DNA from: a virus | IMG/VR virus record: IMGVR_UViG_3300013286_000083 | Coordinates: 1 to 20,045 of that record | Length of the DNA stretch: 20,045 bases | Strand: one strand, 5' to 3' | Part shown: piece by piece, positions 1 to 5,823 of the stretch | How the letters are laid out: the number at the start of each line of letters is the position of its first letter | How positions within the stretch are numbered: the stretch's first letter is position 1 | Position numbers and translations under genes: made by a program | Notes under the pieces: generated by a model | Told to the model about the DNA's origin: nothing | Databases searched by the model: none | The model's input: the letters and a program-made list of their open reading frames with translations, nothing else

Positions 1-1
1 G

Positions 2-103
2 TATGCCACTGCCGACCAAATTGCTAGCAGAACTAATGGTTTCCCTACTAAAAGAAGAAAGCCAGCAGTCAAAAAAGCAGCCAAGAAAGCGGTGAAGAAG
101 TGA
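2..103 (+). CDS. C-terminal end of an unidentified gene with a Lys/Ala-rich tail (partial)
   Basis: Reading from base 2 there is an open frame of 33 codons that ends at the TGA at 101-103. The gene begins outside the window. The last residues include RRKPAVKKAAKKAVKK, a repeated Lys/Ala pattern like the tails of histone H1-like or AlgP-like bacterial proteins. Such tails bind nucleic acid without sequence specificity. The stop overlaps the GTG start of the DNA polymerase in a GTGA junction, so the two genes are probably translationally coupled, which suggests a replication or DNA-binding role. Nothing of the main domain is visible, so no product name can be given. The open frame is well supported by the tight overlap; the DNA-binding role is inference. 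Confidence 0.6.
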   Translation, partial: YATADQIASRTNGFPTKRRKPAVKKAAKKAVKK

Positions 104-1932
104 ACCTAATAACGATTGACTTTGAGACTTTCTACGATAAGTCTACGTTTAGTCTGTCCAAGATGACGACGGAAGAATATGTGCGTAGTGATCGCTTTGA
201 AGTAATTGGTGTAGCCGTTAAAGTAAACGATGGTGAAACCGAATGGGCGAGTGGTACGCATGAACAGATCAAGGGTTGGCTCGAAGGGTTTGACTGGGCT
301 AACTCTATGGCGGTTGCACACAATATGATGTTTGACGGATTTATTTTATCCGAGCGATTTGGTATTCACCCCAAGGTCTATGCCGATACTTTATCTATGG
401 GTCGGGGACTGCATGGTGTTGAAGTGGGCGGTAGCCTAGCGGTGCTTGCACAAAGGTACAACCTAGGTGTTAAGGGTGATGAGGTTATCTCTGCTTCAGG
501 GAAGAACCGAGTGGACTTCACGGAGGAAGAACTTGATAGATACGGTGACTACTGTGTGAATGACGTAGAACTTACTTACAAGTTGTTTAGTGCCATGGTC
601 AAGAAAGGCTTTCCGAAGAACGAGATGAAGTTGATCGATTTAACTACTCGCATGTTTACTAGGCCGATTTTAGATTTAGACCTAAATCTTCTTGAGATGC
701 ACTTGACCGATGTCAAGGAGAAGAAAGAGAAGTTACTGCTTGAAGCTGGCATTACTGACAAGGCTGAGTTGATGTCAAACCCGAAGTTTGCCGAGTTGCT
801 TAAGGGGCTGGGTGTCGAACCGCCTATGAAGATTAGCCCGACGACAGAAAAAGAAACCTTTGCGTTCTCCAAGACTGACGAGGAGTTTAAGGCTTTGTCT
901 GAACATCCTGATATAAGAGTACAGACTTTAGTTGCCGCTAGGTTGGGTAACAAGTCTACGCTGGAGGAGACAAGGACTGAGCGATTCATTGGGATCGCCA
1001 AGCGAGGTGTGATGCCAGTGCCCCTCAAATATTATGCAGCGCATACGGGAAGGTGGGGTGGTAGTGATTCCCTAAACTTGCAGAACTTGCCTAGTCGTGG
1101 TGTTAACGGTGGCAAGCTAAAGAAAGCGATTATTGCACCCGAGGGTTGCTCAATCATTGATGCCGACTCTGCTCAGATTGAGGCACGAGTATTGGCATGG
1201 CTTGCTGGACAAAACGATTTAGTGGAGGCATTTGAAAAAGGTGAAGACGTATATAAAATCATGGCATCGTCGATCTATGCGAAAGACAAAGAAGATATAT
1301 CTAAAGAGGAGCGGTTCGTCGGAAAGACTACCATTCTCGGTGCTGGCTATGGCATGGGGGCGCAGAAATTTAGGGTACAGCTTAAGACGTTCGGGGCTGA
1401 AGTATCGGAAGACGAAGCTCGCCACATTATTCAAGTCTATCGTTCGACCTACCCGAGTATCGTGGGGTTATGGCAACAAGCCCAGCGCACGTTGGAAGCC
1501 ATAAGTAAGGGCTATACAACATCTTTGGGTAAACATGGGGTATTGACTATTGACCCTAACGAGAAAGGTATTCGCCTACCAAGTGGTTTGATGATGCGGT
1601 ATGACCAGCTTGTTGCAGTGCGGGATGATAAGGGTATGCAATATCAATACAAGACTCGCTACGGATGGAATAAAATCTATGGTGGTAAAGTTATTGAGAA
1701 CGTATGCCAAGCTATCGCTCGTTGTATTATTGGTGAGCAGATGATTAAGATTGCCAAGCGTTATAACGTTGTACTAACGGTACACGATGCGATTGCCTGT
1801 GTAGTAAAAGATGACGAAGTGATAGAAGCCCAAGCCTACATTGAGGAGTGCATGAAGTGGACACCTGAGTGGGCAGACGGATTACCAGTAAATTGTGAAT
1901 CAGGTTATGGAAAGAGTTATGGCGATTGCTAA
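100..1932 (+). CDS. Phage family A DNA polymerase with 3'-5' proofreading exonuclease
   Basis: This is the replicative polymerase of the phage (610 aa), with a proofreading domain followed by a Pol I-type polymerase domain. Exonuclease motifs are DFE (D7, E9), NMMFD (N75, D79) and YCVND (D155). Polymerase motif A is DSAQIEAR (D356, E361, R363). Motif B is R405-x3-K409-x7-Y417-G418. Motif C is VHDA (H562, D563), with Ala where Pol I has Glu. The residue aligned to E. coli Phe762 is Leu413. No 5'-3' exonuclease domain is present, as in T7 gp5. The start is GTG, overlapping the previous stop by 4 bases (GTGA); this start puts the Exo I motif at the usual place near the N-terminus. The next small gene starts inside its 3' end. 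Family assignment is firm; processivity partners are not visible here. Confidence 0.97.
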   Translation: MNLITIDFETFYDKSTFSLSKMTTEEYVRSDRFEVIGVAVKVNDGETEWASGTHEQIKGWLEGFDWANSMAVAHNMMFDGFILSERFGIHPKVYADTLSMGRGLHGVEVGGSLAVLAQRYNLGVKGDEVISASGKNRVDFTEEELDRYGDYCVNDVELTYKLFSAMVKKGFPKNEMKLIDLTTRMFTRPILDLDLNLLEMHLTDVKEKKEKLLLEAGITDKAELMSNPKFAELLKGLGVEPPMKISPTTEKETFAFSKTDEEFKALSEHPDIRVQTLVAARLGNKSTLEETRTERFIGIAKRGVMPVPLKYYAAHTGRWGGSDSLNLQNLPSRGVNGGKLKKAIIAPEGCSIIDADSAQIEARVLAWLAGQNDLVEAFEKGEDVYKIMASSIYAKDKEDISKEERFVGKTTILGAGYGMGAQKFRVQLKTFGAEVSEDEARHIIQVYRSTYPSIVGLWQQAQRTLEAISKGYTTSLGKHGVLTIDPNEKGIRLPSGLMMRYDQLVAVRDDKGMQYQYKTRYGWNKIYGGKVIENVCQAIARCIIGEQMIKIAKRYNVVLTVHDAIACVVKDDEVIEAQAYIEECMKWTPEWADGLPVNCESGYGKSYGDC

Positions 1933-2104
1933 AGTAGAGTACACCCCTATGTATTTAGAGGCATCAAAAGAGCTGAGGATGGCAATAGAAGCACTATCAA
2001 GAAATAAGTTCCAAGTAGCGTATGAGCATTGCTTAAATGCCCAAACTGAAATGCGTTTAATGACGGGTGCAGTTAAGACATGGATGCCAACAAATGAACA
2101 ATGA
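1919..2104 (+). CDS. Small helical hypothetical protein
   Basis: A 61-residue protein is predicted from the ATG at 1919. The start lies 14 bases inside the polymerase gene and is preceded by GGAAAGAG at 1909-1916, a purine-rich ribosome site that sits rather close. A longer version from GTG 1895 or ATG 1907 is possible but would lie deeper in the polymerase. The sequence reads as two amphipathic helices (around LEASKELRMAIEALSRN and AYEHCLNAQTEMRLM) with no catalytic motif or membrane segment. It overlaps the DUF3310 gene by 11 bases, so it belongs to the same tightly packed operon. I do not recognise a named family. Tight spacing and continuous coding density support it as a real gene; its function is unknown. 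Confidence 0.6.
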   Translation: MAIAKVEYTPMYLEASKELRMAIEALSRNKFQVAYEHCLNAQTEMRLMTGAVKTWMPTNEQ

Positions 2105-2300
2105 CCCAGTTAATCATCCGAAGCATTACACCAACCACCCTAGTGGAGTTGAGTGTATTCAGATCACAGAACACATGGGCTTTAACCTAGGTAATGCCTT
2201 GAAATACATATGGCGGTGCGACCTTAAAAAGGATGCAGTTGAGGACTTATGCAAAGCCCGTTGGTATATTGACCGTGAGATTGCTAAGAGGACTAAGTAA
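2094..2300 (+). CDS. DUF3310 family protein (related to a domain of T7 gp1.7)
   Basis: This 68-residue protein carries the DUF3310 signature: VNHPKHY near the N-terminus, then GVECIQITEHMGFNLGNALKYIWR, and a C-terminal basic helix with ARWYIDREI. The domain is widespread in phages, often as a stand-alone protein of this size. In T7 it forms part of gp1.7, a nucleotide kinase involved in dTMP/dGMP metabolism. The stand-alone versions are often called nucleotide kinases, but they lack a P-loop, and none is visible here, so that label is weak. The ATG at 2094 is chosen over the upstream GTG at 2067 because the conserved N-terminus begins just after it. It overlaps the previous gene by 11 bases, and its TAA shares a base with the next ATG (TAATG), implying coupled translation. 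Confidence 0.88.
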   Translation: MNNDPVNHPKHYTNHPSGVECIQITEHMGFNLGNALKYIWRCDLKKDAVEDLCKARWYIDREIAKRTK

Positions 2301-2968
2301 TGACTAAACCTATATCATGGTCGTATTCCAGCATTAAGTTGTTTGACCAATGCCCAAAGAAGTATTACCACCTACGTGTGCTAAAAGATGTTAAAGAACC
2401 ACCGACGGACGCAATTACGTACGGGAAAGAGTTTCACGAAGCGGCTGAGTTATACATCAAAGATGGTAAGCCGATTCCACCGCAATTCGCATTTGCTAAA
2501 AACGCACTTGATAACCTTAAGCAGTTAGAAGGTGAGAAGCACTGCGAGTTGGAGATGGGTTTGACCGAGAACTTAGAGCCGTGCGACTTCAAAGACCCCA
2601 ACGTTTGGTGGCGGGGTGTAGCCGACTTAGCTATCATCAATGGTACTAAAGGTAGATGCCTAGATTACAAGACAGGAAAGTCTGCTAAGTATGCGGACAC
2701 TGACCAGCTAGAGCTTATGGCACTTGCAATGTTCAAGCATTTCCCCCAGTTGACCGAGGTACAGGGTGCGTTGTTCTTTGTCATATCTAAGAACTTCATA
2801 AAGGACTCGTACAAAGCTGACAAACAGGATAAGATGTGGACTAAGTGGTTGGCAGAATACAACAGAATGAAGATGGCTTACGATAGAAATGTATGGAATC
2901 CTCGCCCTTCGGGACTGTGCAAAAAACACTGCCTTGTTATGGAATGTCCGCACAATGGAAGGAACTAA
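2300..2968 (+). CDS. PD-(D/E)XK nuclease, Cas4/RecB-like, with probable Fe-S cluster
   Basis: A 222-residue single-domain nuclease of the PDDEXK_1/Cas4-AddB type, expected to cut or resect DNA ends in replication or recombination. Motifs in order: SYSSIKLFDQCPKKYYH with C18; GKEFHEA with H46 (motif I His); GVADL with D109 (motif II); LDYKTGK with D122 and K124 (motif III); and QLELMAL with Q136 (motif IV). Three cysteines close the protein at C207, C211 and C216. Together with C18 they form the four-Cys pattern that in Cas4 and AddB holds a 4Fe-4S cluster. The ATG shares one base with the preceding TAA. The gene sits between DUF3310 and a basic HNH-like protein in the replication operon. The nuclease assignment is strong; the Fe-S cluster is inferred from Cys spacing, and the biological substrate is unknown. 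Confidence 0.93.
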   Translation: MTKPISWSYSSIKLFDQCPKKYYHLRVLKDVKEPPTDAITYGKEFHEAAELYIKDGKPIPPQFAFAKNALDNLKQLEGEKHCELEMGLTENLEPCDFKDPNVWWRGVADLAIINGTKGRCLDYKTGKSAKYADTDQLELMALAMFKHFPQLTEVQGALFFVISKNFIKDSYKADKQDKMWTKWLAEYNRMKMAYDRNVWNPRPSGLCKKHCLVMECPHNGRN

Positions 2969-2970
2969 TA

Positions 2971-3294
2971 ATGCCGTACGTTAATAAGCCAAGACCGTAC
3001 AAGAAAGAGTACGAACAACAAAAAGCTAGAGGTGAGTTAGAGCGTCGCATGGAACGTCAACGTCTGCGTCGTGAGTATGACAAGAAGCATGCTGATAGTC
3101 CGTTAGACAAAGACAAGACTGCCGAAAGTAGAGAAGGTAAAGACCTTGCCCACAAGAAAGCACTTGACAAAGGTGGCTCTAATAAAGACGGATTTACTGT
3201 GCAGAGCAAGTCAAAGAACCGTAGCTTTAAGCGTGATAGTAAAAGTAATTTAGTTGGTGAAACTAGCAAGCGTGAACGTAAGAAAAAGACTTGA
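2971..3294 (+). CDS. Small, very basic protein with an HNH-like segment
   Basis: This 107-residue protein starts at ATG 2971, preceded by GGAAGGA at 2957-2963, a strong ribosome site. An in-frame upstream start at 2893 lies inside the nuclease gene and is not needed. The N-terminus (MPYVNKPRPYKKEYEQQ) and a middle helix rich in Arg/Glu are followed by DLAHKKALDKGGSNKDG and a terminal run KRERKKKT. The H-K-K-x-L-x-K-G-G spacing and the later N-R-S-F-K-R resemble the second half of an HNH nuclease fold (DHxxPLxxGGxxxxxN). The leading Asp/His pair and the zinc-binding cysteines are absent. It may be a reduced HNH protein or just a basic nucleic-acid-binding protein. It is the last gene before the structured non-coding leader. 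Confidence 0.72.
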   Translation: MPYVNKPRPYKKEYEQQKARGELERRMERQRLRREYDKKHADSPLDKDKTAESREGKDLAHKKALDKGGSNKDGFTVQSKSKNRSFKRDSKSNLVGETSKRERKKKT

Positions 3295-3318
3295 ACTTTT
3301 TAGTATTTGATGTAAGAT
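3291..3318 (+). promoter_or_regulatory. Candidate sigma70-like promoter before the SNF2 gene
   Basis: TTGAAC at 3291-3296 and TAAGAT at 3313-3318 are separated by 16 bases and match the -35 and -10 consensus at four positions each. They sit at the end of the basic-protein gene and would place a start of transcription near 3325, giving a leader of about 185 bases before the SNF2 gene. Weak matches are common in AT-rich DNA, so this is only a candidate. Confidence 0.3.
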
Positions 3319-3360
3319 AAGAATTACTTGTTTTGATTGTGTTGCAAGATGTAAGCGTTA

Positions 3361-3446
3361 GGTATGAGTGGCAAACATCACGGTTTCATTTCCGTCTAAA
3401 CCATACCAGTCGGTACTATTAACCTCATTTCCGATAGGGAGCCGAC
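3361..3446 (+). promoter_or_regulatory. Structured leader: three-way junction plus hairpin, repeated loop CATTTCCG
   Basis: The non-coding gap 3295-3508 folds well by eye. GGTAT (3361-3365) pairs with ATACC (3403-3407) and encloses two hairpins: GTG/CAC (3368-3370/3379-3381) and GGTTT/AAACC (3382-3386/3398-3402). These join with few unpaired bases, making a compact three-way junction. A second unit is closed by GTCGG (3409-3413) and CCGAC (3442-3446). Within it CTAT/ATAG or CCT/AGG can form an inner hairpin. The 9-mer TCATTTCCG occurs at 3386-3394 and 3425-3433, and its CATTTCCG core falls in the loop of each unit. Paired loops of identical sequence suggest a tandem binding site for a protein or RNA. 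A replication origin element is an alternative. No known RNA family was recognised. Confidence 0.45.
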
Positions 3447-3454
3447 AACCTTAG

Positions 3455-3484
3455 TAGAGCATAGTGGACACCACTTATGCTCTA
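3455..3484 (+). promoter_or_regulatory. Long hairpin upstream of the SNF2 start
   Basis: TAGAGCATAGTGG (3455-3467) pairs with CCACTTATGCTCTA (3471-3484), leaving one bulged T and the three-base loop ACA, for 13 base pairs in all. It ends 13 bases before the Shine-Dalgarno of the TTG-started SNF2 gene. No T-run follows, so it is not a standard intrinsic terminator. It could be an mRNA-stabilising stem, an RNase processing site or a protein-binding operator. The pairing is directly visible; the role is open. Confidence 0.55.
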
Positions 3485-3497
3485 TTCCCGCATCACT

Positions 3498-3511
3498 GGA
3501 GAATATAGTTG
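3498..3511 (+). promoter_or_regulatory. Ribosome site that fixes a TTG start
   Basis: GGAGA at 3498-3502 lies six bases before TTG at 3509-3511. No ATG or GTG in this frame has an equivalent site nearby, so the TTG is the best start for the SNF2 gene. The rare start codon and the strong upstream stem suggest deliberately limited translation. Confidence 0.65.
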
Positions 3512-5047
3512 CAAATAATAGACAATAAAATTCTGTTGCTAAATCTACGTAACCCTAACAAAGTTACAACGGTTATACCAAAGAGTAAACAACTTGAGGG
3601 GAATCAAGTCGCCGTCAACTGGGGCCTAGATGAAGCCCGCATATTAAAAAATCTGCAAATAAAAAACATCCCATCACCAATCATGGGACATTACACCTGG
3701 CCTGGATTACATAAGCCGTTTGACCACCAAAAAATTACTTCTTCTTTCCTAACCCTACACCCCCGTGCCTTCTGCCTTAACGAGCAAGGTACTGGCAAGA
3801 CAGGTTCGGTTATATGGGCGGCTGACTACCTGATGAACATCGGTAGAATCAAGCGTGTATTGGTTATCTGCCCTTTATCTATTATGGATTCGGCTTGGAG
3901 AGCAGACCTATTCAAGTTCGCTATGCACCGCCATGTAGATATTGCCTACGGTAGTCGTGAAAAACGTATTCGCATCATCAACTCCGACGCTGAGTTTGTC
4001 ATCATTAACTATGATGGGGTCGAGATTATCCAAGAAGAAATAGCAAATGGTGGCTTTGACTTAATAGTTATTGACGAAGCTAACGCATACAAAAATGCCC
4101 AGACGACTCGTTGGAAGACACTCAATAAGATATTAAAACCTGATACGTGGCTATGGATGCTTACGGGTACACCAGCAGCGCAGTCTCCAGTAGATGCCTA
4201 TGGTTTGGCTAAGTTAGTTAGCCCGCACAACGTGCCTAAGTTTTACTCGGCTTTCAAAGACATGGTAATGTATAAAGTATCACAGTTCCGTTGGGTGAAC
4301 AGACCCCAAGCTGAAAAGGTTGTACACGAAGCACTACAACCAGCAATCCGATTTACTAAAGAAGAATGTTTAGATTTGCCTGAGTTGGTTTACGTTACTC
4401 GTGAAGTCGAACTTACTGCGCAACAGAAGAAATACTACGAGCTACTACGCAAGCAATTAGTTGTTTCAGCTGCGGGAGAACAGATTACTACGGTAAATGC
4501 TGCAGTGGGAATGAGTAAACTCTTACAAATATCTTGTGGTGCAGTGTATTCAGATTCGGGTGAGACCCTAGAGTTTGACATTAAGAATCGCTACAAGGTC
4601 ATGCGTGAAGTGTTAGATGAAACCAAACAAAAAGCACTGATTTTTGTACCCTTTAAAAACACTATTAAGATTCTATCTGACAAGTTACAAGCTGATGGCT
4701 TTACCACCGAAATTATTAACGGGGATGTGCCAGCACACAAACGAGCCGAAATTTTCAAGAATTTTCAAGAAACACCGAACCCAAGAATCCTAATCATTCA
4801 ACCACAAGCGGCGGCTCACGGAGTCACTTTAACGGCGGCTGACACGGTTATTTGGTGGGGGCCTACCCCAAGCCTAGAAACATATGCTCAAGCTAATGCA
4901 CGGGCGCATAGAGCGGGGCAAAAGCATCCAGTTACGGTGATTAGATTACAGGGTAGCAATGCGGAGAAACACCTATATAAAATGCTTGACAACCGTATAA
5001 ACGATCACGTAAAGTTAGTTGAACTTTACAAGAATTTACTTGAATAA
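3509..5047 (+). CDS. SNF2-family (SF2) DNA helicase/translocase
   Basis: This 512-residue ATPase has both RecA-like lobes of an SF2/SNF2 enzyme and should move along duplex DNA to remodel protein-DNA or branched structures during replication or recombination. Visible motifs are: a Q-like FDHQ (Q74); Walker A NEQGTGKTG with K97; motif Ib-like LVICPLSI (118-125); Walker B VIDEAN (D189, E190); motif III MLTGTP (218-222); motif V-like AAAHGVTLTAAD (434-445); and motif VI QANARAHRAGQ with R465 and R468. HRxGQ is typical of the SNF2 group. At about 510 residues it is a compact, accessory-domain-free phage version. It starts at TTG with a good ribosome site behind a structured leader. Phages often pair this gene with a Cas4-like nuclease, as here, but the exact job is inference. 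Confidence 0.94.
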   Translation: MQIIDNKILLLNLRNPNKVTTVIPKSKQLEGNQVAVNWGLDEARILKNLQIKNIPSPIMGHYTWPGLHKPFDHQKITSSFLTLHPRAFCLNEQGTGKTGSVIWAADYLMNIGRIKRVLVICPLSIMDSAWRADLFKFAMHRHVDIAYGSREKRIRIINSDAEFVIINYDGVEIIQEEIANGGFDLIVIDEANAYKNAQTTRWKTLNKILKPDTWLWMLTGTPAAQSPVDAYGLAKLVSPHNVPKFYSAFKDMVMYKVSQFRWVNRPQAEKVVHEALQPAIRFTKEECLDLPELVYVTREVELTAQQKKYYELLRKQLVVSAAGEQITTVNAAVGMSKLLQISCGAVYSDSGETLEFDIKNRYKVMREVLDETKQKALIFVPFKNTIKILSDKLQADGFTTEIINGDVPAHKRAEIFKNFQETPNPRILIIQPQAAAHGVTLTAADTVIWWGPTPSLETYAQANARAHRAGQKHPVTVIRLQGSNAEKHLYKMLDNRINDHVKLVELYKNLLE

Positions 5048-5068
5048 GTAATAGTTTGGTAGTATAGT
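5040..5068 (+). promoter_or_regulatory. Candidate sigma70-like promoter for the Gp157-like/HTH/SSB genes
   Basis: TTGAAT (5040-5045) overlaps the stop codon of the SNF2 gene, and TATAGT (5063-5068) follows after exactly 17 bases. The -10 matches consensus at five of six positions and the -35 at four of six, with ideal spacing. Transcription would begin near 5075, about 50 bases before the next ATG. This is the best promoter-like site I found on the + strand; it is predicted by eye only. Confidence 0.45.
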
Positions 5069-5107
5069 AGAAGTACCAATAGCGAGAATAATACCAAGCC
5101 ACTATTG
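5056..5107 (+). repeat. Overlapping inverted repeats in the 5048-5124 gap
   Basis: TTGGTA (5056-5061) is the inverse of TACCAA (5074-5079). CAATAG (5077-5082) is the inverse of CTATTG (5102-5107). The two pairs share CAA and so cannot both form as hairpins. They overlap the -10 and start region of the candidate promoter. An operator for a repressor, possibly the HTH protein two genes downstream, or a switchable 5' leader are both possible. Short inverted repeats can also occur by chance. Confidence 0.3.
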
Positions 5108-5124
5108 TTTAACAGGAGAATATT

Positions 5125-5550
5125 ATGAGTGACGAAGTAGAATCACAGGCCGAAGTGCCTTTAGAAAAGCTGACTCGTATCTACATCAAGATGCGGGATA
5201 AAAAAGCTGAAGTAACGCATGAACTTGAGAAGAAGATTTCCAAAATTGAACAGGATATGAAGACTGTGAAAACAGCCATTCTGAATCATATGAAGGAGAT
5301 TGGAGCCGAGAGTTTAAGAACTGAGTCTGGCATTGTGTATCGTACCGTAAGGACTATGTATGCAACGTCAGATTGGGAATCCATGCACAAGTTTATTCTT
5401 GAACATGGTGTGCCTGAGTTATTGGAGAAGCGTATTCAACAAACCAATATGAGGGCATTTTTAGAAGAAAATCCTGAGATGCTTCCCCCAGGATTAAATG
5501 CGAATAGCGAATATTCGGTAACAATACAAAGGAGCAAAAATGGTGGATGA
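5125..5550 (+). CDS. Gp157-like helical phage protein
   Basis: A 141-residue soluble protein starts at ATG 5125 behind AGGAG at 5115-5119. The first half is a long charged helix, likely coiled coil (about residues 12-60, rich in Lys/Glu: KKAEVTHELEKKISKIEQD). A conserved-looking segment follows, with GAESLRTESGIVYRT (60-74), a tryptophan in SDWESMHKFI (83-92) and a closing LPPGLNANSEYSV (121-133). This long helix followed by a small beta unit resembles the siphovirus Gp157 group and many unnamed proteins placed next to phage ssDNA-binding or annealing proteins. No catalytic residues stand out. Its end overlaps the HTH gene by 11 bases. A role as a recombination or replication accessory is inference from position. 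Confidence 0.65.
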   Translation: MSDEVESQAEVPLEKLTRIYIKMRDKKAEVTHELEKKISKIEQDMKTVKTAILNHMKEIGAESLRTESGIVYRTVRTMYATSDWESMHKFILEHGVPELLEKRIQQTNMRAFLEENPEMLPPGLNANSEYSVTIQRSKNGG

Positions 5551-5812
5551 AGCGTTTGTCCCGATAGAAGATGTGGCTAAGCATTTTGCCGTGTCTGTAT
5601 CGACAGTCCGTGCGTGGATTCGACAGAGTTTAATCCCTGCGTTAAAACTTGGCGGTGTATATCGTTTCAAGATTAGCGAAGTGGAGCAAGCCCTGCGAAA
5701 ACTAAACGGAGGAGAACTAGTACGAGAAGAAGCCGACGGCAGTCTAACGGTCAATGTACCCGCAGGTTCAGCCCAAATGGCTCTTAACTTTAACCCTGAT
5801 GAAGATATTTAA
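5540..5812 (+). CDS. Excisionase/MerR-type helix-turn-helix DNA-binding protein
   Basis: This 90-residue protein begins at ATG 5540, inside the end of the previous gene, with GGAGC just upstream. Residues 7-55 form a helix-turn-helix plus wing of the HTH_17 group: PIEDVAKHFAVSVSTVRAWI (8-27), the linker and wing around LKLGGVYRFKISEVEQAL, in which a hairpin leads into a final helix. The family includes phage Xis proteins, plasmid replication regulators and MerR-like repressors. An acidic, hydrophobic C-terminal tail (residues 60-90) extends past the domain. No integrase is visible, so excisionase activity is unlikely. Regulation of this operon or binding of a replication origin fits the location better. 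It lies 11 bases before the probable SSB gene. Confidence 0.82.
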   Translation: MVDEAFVPIEDVAKHFAVSVSTVRAWIRQSLIPALKLGGVYRFKISEVEQALRKLNGGELVREEADGSLTVNVPAGSAQMALNFNPDEDI

Positions 5813-5823
5813 GGAGAATTAGC

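Noticed and set aside
576-1028. Minus-strand open frame of 150 codons inside the polymerase gene
   Set aside because: It lies wholly antisense to strong polymerase motifs, has no ribosome site and no recognisable domain; it is a shadow of coding composition.
1232-1504. Plus-strand 90-codon frame within the polymerase
   Set aside because: It is out of frame with motif B of the polymerase, has no separate support, and its residues read as frame-shifted polymerase sequence.
2893-2970. N-terminal extension of the basic HNH-like protein
   Set aside because: The extension reads through the end of the nuclease gene in another frame. ATG 2971 has a strong ribosome site and gives a cleaner N-terminus.
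3295-3508. tRNA or known riboswitch in the non-coding gap
   Set aside because: No cloverleaf with acceptor, anticodon and T-loop signature can be drawn, and no consensus of a riboswitch class I know fits.
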